From Desulfobacterales bacterium (GTDB lineage: Bacteria; Desulfobacterota; Desulfobacteria; Desulfobacterales; Desulfobacteraceae), in NCBI GenBank assembly GCA_022361315.1, contig JAKSBB010000355.1, positions 1-9,634 on the forward strand: a stretch of 9,634 bases of DNA. The letters run 5' to 3'. Both the position numbers and the translations under genes were made by a program. Position 1 is the first letter of the stretch. Every line of letters begins with the position of its first letter. Shown here piece by piece: positions 1 through 4,578 of this stretch. Under the pieces are notes generated by a model that saw only the letters and a list, made by a program, of their open reading frames with translations, did not search any database and had not been told where the DNA came from.

Positions 1-629
1 AATTCAAGGACAGGGGAACAGGCATTCCCAGGGCAGATATCAACAGGATCTTCGATCCCTATTTCACAACCCGGCCCGATGGCAAGGGAATGGGACTTTC
101 CATTTGCCAATCCATAATTAAACGGCACCGGGGCCACATTTTGGTTGCATCACAACGGGGTTCAGGTACAATTATATCGGTATATCTGCCGGCTGAACCA
201 CCGGAAATGTCCAAGGAGGGACCCATGAACACAGTGCAGACGAAAAGAGAAGACAGCGCCAGTATTCTGGTCATGGATGATGAGGAGCATATCCGCAGCA
301 TCAGCAAAAAAATGCTTGAGAAATTCGGCCACACCGTTTCCCTCACAGCCGACGGAGAAGAAGCGGTGACAGAATACCGAAGGGCAATGGAAGAGGGTAA
401 TACCTACAATCTTGTGATCATGGACCTCACCATCCCCGGGGGTATGGGGGGCAAAGATGCGGCCACCGAAATTCTGGATATGGATCCGGATGCACGTATC
501 CTGGTCTCTTCCGGATATTCCAATGATCCGGTGATGGCAGACTACAAGGCCTATGGACTCAAAGGTATCATTGCCAAACCCTTCCGCCTGGCAGAGCTCA
601 AAGACACCATCGAAAGATTTCTCGAATAA
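1..629 (+). CDS. Hybrid sensor histidine kinase with C-terminal receiver domain (5' partial)
   Basis: This is the 3' end of a two-component hybrid kinase; the sensor and dimerisation parts lie before the window. The frame is open from base 3. Bases 3-200 encode the end of a HATPase_c domain: a G1-type ATP-lid motif (DRGTGIP), the F-box-like FDPYFTT, and the G2 motif GKGMGLS. A short linker (about 200-255) leads to a complete receiver domain (about 261-626). That domain has an acidic pocket (DDEE, codons 276-287), the phospho-acceptor Asp in VIMDL (codon 423-425), a Ser-rich switch segment (VSSGYS), and the conserved Lys in AKPF (codon 576-578). The receiver is expected to be phosphorylated by this or a partner kinase. 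There is no DNA-binding output domain, so it probably acts through phosphotransfer or protein contact. The stimulus cannot be inferred. It shares the strand of the dcw genes but a 429-base gap separates them, so co-regulation is not implied. Confidence 0.93.
   Translation, partial: FKDRGTGIPRADINRIFDPYFTTRPDGKGMGLSICQSIIKRHRGHILVASQRGSGTIISVYLPAEPPEMSKEGPMNTVQTKREDSASILVMDDEEHIRSISKKMLEKFGHTVSLTADGEEAVTEYRRAMEEGNTYNLVIMDLTIPGGMGGKDAATEILDMDPDARILVSSGYSNDPVMADYKAYGLKGIIAKPFRLAELKDTIERFLE
213..227 (+). promoter_or_regulatory. In-frame internal ribosome binding site and ATG between kinase and receiver
   Basis: AAGGAGG (213-219) lies 5 bases before an ATG at 225-227, in the same frame as the kinase and exactly in the linker ahead of the receiver domain. 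Starting there would give a free-standing receiver of 134 residues (225-629). It may be a working second start, or a relic of a kinase plus separate regulator that became fused. The motif itself is plainly visible; its use is inference. Confidence 0.5.
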
Positions 630-730
630 CTCACCCGGCCGGTCCCCAATCCGTTTAATCCCCTTCCGGCATCTGCCGTTTTCTACGGCCGTGACCGTAT
701 CCTCAACAGACCCCATTTCCGTCTGGAATA

Positions 731-900
731 ACGTTCCACCCACGCCCCTCCCCATCACCTCCACTATACATCCACCACCACACCACTTTGTCATTCAACC
801 GGCACCATCACTTTGTTAACCCCCTGATTTTATTATCCCCCATTTCAGTACACCACAAACGCCCCACTTTACCCAACCAACCTCTCCACTTTGATCCATT
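731..900 (+). terminator. Candidate Rho-dependent terminator (C-rich, G-poor rut-like region)
   Basis: By my count these 170 bases hold about 75 C and only 10 G (roughly 44% C, 6% G), unlike the surrounding DNA. An RNA from the + strand would be C-rich and largely unstructured, the known signature of a Rho utilisation region (the C>G bubble). The stretch begins about 100 bases after the kinase stop codon. No strong intrinsic hairpin with a U-tract is present, so Rho-dependent release is a reasonable reading. It would insulate the dcw operon from kinase transcription. Inferred from composition only. Confidence 0.45.
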
Positions 901-944
901 TTACACATGAAATCGAAATACCCTTTATTGGCAATGGTTTCACA

Positions 945-1004
945 GATTATTTTTTCAGAAAAATTAATTTAATCCTTGACTTACGCAGAGAATTTCGTAA
1001 TTGT
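945..1004 (+). promoter_or_regulatory. Candidate sigma70-type promoter for the dcw operon
   Basis: TTGACT at 976-981 matches five of six -35 consensus bases. An A/T-rich block just upstream (about 946-973) could act as an UP element. The -10 box is poor: the best hexamers at suitable spacing are TAATTG (998-1003, 16-bp spacer) and AATTGT (999-1004, 17-bp spacer). Transcription would start near 1010, giving a leader of about 50 bases before mraZ. A weak -10 next to an operator is plausible for an autoregulated promoter, but the start site is inferred. Confidence 0.45.
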
Positions 1005-1031
1005 GTGTCGTAAGGTGGTGGAAAGTGGAGG
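1002..1031 (+). promoter_or_regulatory. Candidate MraZ operator: three GTG-centred repeats at 10-bp period
   Basis: AAGGTGG (1012-1018) and AAAGTGG (1022-1028) are separated by a 3-base spacer. A weaker upstream unit, TGTGTGT (1002-1008), keeps the GTG core. The three GTG cores fall at 1005, 1015 and 1025, exactly 10 bp apart, on one face of the helix. MraZ proteins are known to bind tandem short repeats upstream of mraZ, for example AAAGTG(T/G) with 3-base spacers in Mycoplasma gallisepticum and TGGG-type repeats in E. coli. Position and spacing fit autoregulation by the gene that follows. Confidence 0.62.
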
Positions 1032-1058
1032 TAAATTTTTTACTGAGGCTTAGGATAA

Positions 1059-1499
1059 GTGTTTCGATCAAGCTCCTTTCATACAATCGACCCAAAGGGC
1101 AGGATTATCATTCCGGCACGGTTCCGGAAGGTCCTGCAGGCCGATGATGAGTATGGGGTCGTGATCTCAATCAAGGACGGATGTATCTATGCATACACCT
1201 TCAGCGAGTGGAAGAACCTTGAACAGAGAATACGGGCAGCCAAAAGTGCGGCCATGGAACGGTTCAAACGGTTTTTCCTGGGGAATGCCAGTCCGCTTAA
1301 ATGCGACAAGCAGGACAGGATTCTCATCCCCCAGAGTCTGAGGGAATATGCAGGCATAGAAAAAGATATCGTTCTTGTGGGTGTGCTGGACCGGTTTGAA
1401 ATCTGGTCCAGGGAAAAATGGGATCAGGAAAACCTCAAAATGGAGCAGGAACTTGAAAAAGAGGAAGTAAGAGAGGAAATTGCTTCCCTAGGGTTGTAA
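1059..1499 (+). CDS. mraZ: MraZ, transcriptional regulator of the dcw cluster
   Basis: MraZ is a nucleoid-associated regulator that binds repeats ahead of its own operon. The 146-residue product has the family's two tandem SpoVT/AbrB-like folds. The first is around residues 5-50, with DPKGRIIIPARFR at 11-23. The second is around 76-120, with DKQDRILIP at 83-91 followed by LRE. A charged helical tail (about 118-146) closes the protein; length is normal for the family. The start is GTG at 1059, because the translated N-terminus (MFRSSSFHTIDPKGR) is the typical MraZ beginning and no upstream in-frame ATG exists. GAGG at 1045-1048 is the better-spaced ribosome binding site (10 bases); AGGA at 1052-1055 is only 3 bases away. 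The GTG start and modest site suggest restrained translation. rsmH starts 2 bases after the stop. The candidate operator at 1002-1031 supports autoregulation. Confidence 0.96.
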   Translation: MFRSSSFHTIDPKGRIIIPARFRKVLQADDEYGVVISIKDGCIYAYTFSEWKNLEQRIRAAKSAAMERFKRFFLGNASPLKCDKQDRILIPQSLREYAGIEKDIVLVGVLDRFEIWSREKWDQENLKMEQELEKEEVREEIASLGL

Positions 1500-1501
1500 A
1501 T

Positions 1502-2440
1502 ATGGATTTTGAACATATTTCAGTCATGCCGAAGGAGGTGCATGACCACCAGGATTTAAGCCCTGGGGACCTATGTGTGGACTGCACGCTTGGCGGTGCC
1601 GGCCATGCCCTCTCAACCGTCAGGGCCATTTTGCCCGACGGCATCCTCATCGGCATTGATCAGGACAACGATGCCATAGCCAATGCAAAAAAAGTACTTC
1701 ATTCCTATAAGGACAACGTCCGGCTGTATCATAACAATTTCAGCGACCTGCCCCGGATTCTTGCCGACAGCGGCATCACCGGGGTGGACAGTATACTCCT
1801 TGACCTGGGCTTTTCACTCAACCAGCTGACACAGAGCAAACGGGGCTTCAGTTTCCAGAAAAACGAGCCTCTGGATATGCGGATGGATGTCCGTAATACC
1901 TTAACAGCGGAAGAGATGGTGAATACCTACACGGAAAAACAATTGGCTGACATCTTCTTCACATACGGAGAAGAGCGGTTCTCCCGCAGGGTGGCCGCAC
2001 GGATAGTCAAAGCAAGGGCTGATGCCCCGGTGAAAACCAGCGGAGAGCTGGCCGACCTGGTGGCAGGGGCGATACCTGGAAAATCCAAGGCCGCCCAGAA
2101 GATCCACCCGGCCACCCGGGTGTTTCAGGCCCTGCGCATTGCCGTGAACCAGGAACTGGAGCGTCTGGAGACCTTCATGGCCCAGATACCGGATATGCTG
2201 AATCCGGGCGGACGCGTATCCATCATCTCTTTTCATTCTCTGGAAGACCGGATTGTCAAACAACGCCTGCGCAGCTTTGAAAACGGGTGCACCTGTCCCA
2301 AGGCCCTGCCCCAATGCCTGTGCGGATTTGTAAAGACAATGAAGGTCCTCACCCGGAAGCCGATCGTTGCCGGGCCGGAGGAACTCCGCGCCAACCCCAT
2401 GGCCAGAAGTGCCAAACTGCGGGTGGCCCGGCGCCTATAG
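1502..2440 (+). CDS. rsmH: RsmH (MraW), 16S rRNA C1402 N4-methyltransferase
   Basis: RsmH transfers a methyl group from S-adenosylmethionine to N4 of cytidine 1402 (E. coli numbering) in 16S rRNA, in the ribosomal P site. The 312-residue protein is full length. The SAM-binding start is DCTLGGAGH (residues 27-35), followed by the acidic strand end GIDQD (51-55), DLGFSLNQL (101-109) with RGFSF (114-118), and the conserved ISFHSLEDRIVK toward the C-terminus. A four-cysteine segment (CTC, then CLC) before the end is usual in this family. The common form of the third motif is DLGVSS; here it reads DLGFSL, a mild variant. The ATG at 1502 lies 8 bases after AGGG (1490-1493) and 2 bases after the mraZ stop, so translation is probably coupled. 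The family name is secure from both motifs and position. Confidence 0.97.
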   Translation: MDFEHISVMPKEVHDHQDLSPGDLCVDCTLGGAGHALSTVRAILPDGILIGIDQDNDAIANAKKVLHSYKDNVRLYHNNFSDLPRILADSGITGVDSILLDLGFSLNQLTQSKRGFSFQKNEPLDMRMDVRNTLTAEEMVNTYTEKQLADIFFTYGEERFSRRVAARIVKARADAPVKTSGELADLVAGAIPGKSKAAQKIHPATRVFQALRIAVNQELERLETFMAQIPDMLNPGGRVSIISFHSLEDRIVKQRLRSFENGCTCPKALPQCLCGFVKTMKVLTRKPIVAGPEELRANPMARSAKLRVARRL

Positions 2441-2462
2441 AAGAAAGACAAGCGAAAAGAAA

Positions 2463-2525
2463 CACGTGGTAAGGTGATCGCGTAGTAACGCTAAGACCCG
2501 CGTGGTGACGCTAAGAGCTAAGAGG
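2463..2525 (+). repeat. Short tandem repeats with hairpin symmetry between rsmH and ftsL
   Basis: Two 18-base units, CGCGTAGTAACGCTAAGA (2479-2496) and CGCGTGGTGACGCTAAGA (2499-2516), agree at 16 of 18 bases with a 20-bp period. Each contains the inverted repeat GCGT-4-ACGC (2480-2491, 2500-2511), and both differences fall in the 4-base loop. The heptamer GCTAAGA appears at 2490, 2510 and 2517, the last two head to tail. A third, degenerate start of the unit (CACGTGGTAA) lies at 2463. These could be paired protein-binding sites, small RNA hairpins ahead of ftsL, or leftovers of local duplication. Function unknown. Confidence 0.55.
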
Positions 2526-2542
2526 TGGTGGAAAATCAGATG
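2519..2542 (+). promoter_or_regulatory. ftsL ribosome binding site and choice of start
   Basis: TAAGAGGTGGTGG (2519-2531) closely resembles the extended complement of the 16S rRNA 3' end. ATG at 2540 follows, 8 bases after the GGTGG at 2527-2531. In-frame GTG codons at 2525 and 2528 would sit inside the Shine-Dalgarno sequence itself, so ATG 2540 is preferred. Confidence 0.6.
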
Positions 2543-2845
2543 AAAAAAAGCACTCACATTCCCGTACAGCGCAGAAAAGGCTTAAGATGGCTGGCGCTCA
2601 TCCTTGTGCTGGTCTGTGAACTGCTGATCCACACCTGGATCAGGACCGAATCCACCCAGACCATGTTGAGAATCTCCAATGCCCAGGCCGGCATTCAGAA
2701 ATTGATTTCCTACCGAAAGGCCCTGCACCTGGAACGTGACCGCCTCAAATCAGACGCCCGGATCACCCGGATCGCCAGATCCCGCCTGGGACTGACATCG
2801 GAGACCTTTACCCGTACCATCTATCTGCCGGGAGGGACCAATTGA
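2540..2845 (+). CDS. ftsL: FtsL-like cell division protein
   Basis: FtsL is a small bitopic inner-membrane protein that, with FtsB and FtsQ, supports and activates FtsWI at the septum. The 101-residue product has a basic cytoplasmic tail (KK, QRRK), one membrane helix (about residues 15-34, rich in Leu, Val and Ile), then a periplasmic helix (about 36-75) of coiled-coil type. The C-terminal segment ARITRIARSRLGL matches the FtsL/DivIC style. Sequence conservation in this family is low, so the call rests on size, topology, the C-terminal motif and the position between rsmH and ftsI. The start is ATG 2540; GTG at 2525 or 2528 would add four or five residues but overlaps the ribosome binding site. 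The stop TGA (2843-2845) shares one base with the ftsI ATG, implying coupled translation. The gap before the gene (99 bases after rsmH) is long for this operon and contains repeats. Confidence 0.87.
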   Translation: MKKSTHIPVQRRKGLRWLALILVLVCELLIHTWIRTESTQTMLRISNAQAGIQKLISYRKALHLERDRLKSDARITRIARSRLGLTSETFTRTIYLPGGTN

Positions 2846-4578
2846 TGGATGCCGATATCAGAAAACGGCTGGGCCGGCGGGTGATCGTTGTTCAGGTCTT
2901 CCTTATATTATGTGTGGGACTTCTGGCTGCCAGGTCTTTTGAGGTTCAGATCTTTGATGCCGACACCCTGAGCAAAAAAGCCCAGAAGGCCTATGCCAAA
3001 CACCTGACCATTCAGGGGGACCGGGGGCAGATTCTGGACCGGAACCTCAACAAGCTGGGTACCAGCATCGATGCCCCCAACATTACGGCGGACCCCAAAC
3101 ATGTGCCCAATCCATCGGCAACTGCAGGTAAGCTGGCAAAGATTCTGGGCATCCCCAAGAACGAACTGAAGAAAAAACTCTCCAAAAAGAGCAGGTATGT
3201 CATGCTGGCAGAAAGGGTCTCCCCGGATCAGGCCAAAGCAGTCCGGGCGCTTAATCTTAAAGGCATATACTTCAAAGACGATTCCAAACGGTTCTATCCC
3301 AACCGGGGTCTGGCCGCCCAGGTTATCGGATTCACCGGCAAGGAAGACCGGGGACTGGAAGGGCTGGAGTACAAATACAACGCCGTGCTCGAAGGCAGCC
3401 GGGTACAGATGAAAGTCACCCGGGACGGCAACGGCAGGATTCTGGATATTGACAAGAACAAACGGGAAGAACTCCGGGGAAATACCCTGGTGCTGACCAT
3501 CGATAAAAAAATCCAGTTCCTTTCAGAACGGACCCTGGCAGAGACCGTGCGGACGCACAAGGCCAAGTCAGGTATGGCCCTGGTGATGCGGCCTGCCACC
3601 GGCGAGCTTCTGGCTGTGGCCCACTACCCGGAATTCAACCCCAACAACTACGGGGGATTCAGCCGGGATAAATTCCGGAACCGGTCGGTGACGGATGCCT
3701 TTGAACCCGGGTCCATCATGAAGATTTTCACCGTGGCAGCCGCCATTGAAACCGGGATATCTCCCAAGTCCATCTTCTTCTGTGAAAACGGCAAATACCG
3801 GATCGGCGGCTACACCATTCACGACACCCATCCGGAAGGATGGCTGACCCTGTCGAAGATCGTCCAGTTTTCCTCGAACATCGGCGCAGCAAAGATTACG
3901 GAAACCATCGGGAAAAAGGCCCTGCATCAGTATCTCACCGCATTTGGTTTCGGCAGAAAGACCCGTGTGGGCAGTCCCGGAGAGAGCAGCGGCACCCTGC
4001 TGCCCTCCCGGAAGTGGTCCAAAATTGATACCGGCGCCATTTCATTCGGCCAGGGGGTTTCCACCACCGGCGTACAGCTGATCTCCGCCATTTCGGCCAT
4101 TGCCAACGACGGCCGCCTGATGAAACCCATGCTCGTCAAGAAAATCCTGTCAAACACCGGCAGGGAACTGGAACGGTTTGAACCGGTGATTCTCCGTCAG
4201 GTCGTCTCCCCCAAAACCGCCACCATCGTAAAAGACATGATGCACACGGTGGTTCAGGAAGAAGGGACCGGTACCCAGGCGGCCATGGACGGCTATGCGG
4301 TATGCGGTAAAACCAGTACCGCCCAGAAAACAGTGGCTGGGAGGAGAGGGTATGCCAGGGGTAAATACATCGCCGCCTTCGGCGGATTCGCCCCCCTTAA
4401 AGATCCGAAACTGGCCATTCTGGTGGTGGTGGACGAACCCAGGCCCAACCATTACGGTGGTGTTGTTGCGGCCCCGGCTTTCAAGACCATTATGAGCAAG
4501 TCCTTTAACTACCTGAGTATCCCGCCGGAAAAAACCAACGCCATGATCGCGGCCCTGACAAAGGAGGACAGTCAATGA
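2845..4578 (+). CDS. ftsI: FtsI (PBP3), septal peptidoglycan D,D-transpeptidase
   Basis: A class B penicillin-binding protein that cross-links septal peptidoglycan on the outer face of the inner membrane, working with FtsW. The 577-residue product has a short cytoplasmic N-terminus and one membrane anchor (about residues 13-29). A PBP-dimer/pedestal region follows, with the conserved RGxIxDR (60-66, written RGQILDR), then the transpeptidase domain. Catalytic motifs are S290-I-M-K293 (acyl-enzyme Ser and Lys), S343-S-N345, and K489-T-S491. The last is normally KTG or KSG, so Ser at 491 is a variant. No PASTA domains follow, as in Gram-negative FtsI; length is near E. coli FtsI. ATG 2845 is chosen because GGAGGG (2831-2836) is 8 bases upstream and it forms a one-base TGATG overlap with ftsL; a TTG at 2842 is rejected. 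The end overlaps murE-murF by four bases (ATGA). Confidence 0.96.
   Translation: MDADIRKRLGRRVIVVQVFLILCVGLLAARSFEVQIFDADTLSKKAQKAYAKHLTIQGDRGQILDRNLNKLGTSIDAPNITADPKHVPNPSATAGKLAKILGIPKNELKKKLSKKSRYVMLAERVSPDQAKAVRALNLKGIYFKDDSKRFYPNRGLAAQVIGFTGKEDRGLEGLEYKYNAVLEGSRVQMKVTRDGNGRILDIDKNKREELRGNTLVLTIDKKIQFLSERTLAETVRTHKAKSGMALVMRPATGELLAVAHYPEFNPNNYGGFSRDKFRNRSVTDAFEPGSIMKIFTVAAAIETGISPKSIFFCENGKYRIGGYTIHDTHPEGWLTLSKIVQFSSNIGAAKITETIGKKALHQYLTAFGFGRKTRVGSPGESSGTLLPSRKWSKIDTGAISFGQGVSTTGVQLISAISAIANDGRLMKPMLVKKILSNTGRELERFEPVILRQVVSPKTATIVKDMMHTVVQEEGTGTQAAMDGYAVCGKTSTAQKTVAGRRGYARGKYIAAFGGFAPLKDPKLAILVVVDEPRPNHYGGVVAAPAFKTIMSKSFNYLSIPPEKTNAMIAALTKEDSQ

Noticed and set aside
667..682. A possible intrinsic terminator: CGGC-ATCT-GCCG followed by TTTT.
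   Set aside because: The stem is only 4 bp and the T-tract only 4 bases, too weak to stand alone; the adjacent C-rich region is a better terminator candidate.
739..759. A G-quadruplex on the minus strand (runs of GGGG, GGGG and GGG).
   Set aside because: Only three runs of three or more G are present; at most a two-layer quadruplex could form.
162..794. A 210-codon open frame on the minus strand under the kinase end.
   Set aside because: It lies mostly antisense to a well-supported receiver domain, has no recognisable domain, and starts in the compositionally odd gap with no clear ribosome binding site.
553..819. A plus-strand frame running from the receiver end into the gap.
   Set aside because: Its product is Pro/Ser/Thr-rich low-complexity sequence caused by the C-rich DNA, and its start lies inside the kinase gene in another frame.
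945..970. An A/T inverted repeat (runs of T then A) as a terminator or attachment site.
   Set aside because: It has no GC stem and fits better as A/T-rich DNA upstream of the promoter; no matching second site or integrase gene is present.
2470..2479. TAAGGTGATC, resembling the complement of the 16S rRNA 3' end, as a start signal for an extra small gene.
   Set aside because: No ATG or GTG follows at a suitable distance with an open frame; it may at most be a ribosome standby site before ftsL.
2842..2844. TTG as the ftsI start.
   Set aside because: It adds a single residue before ATG 2845, which has the better-spaced GGAGGG and the usual one-base overlap with the ftsL stop.
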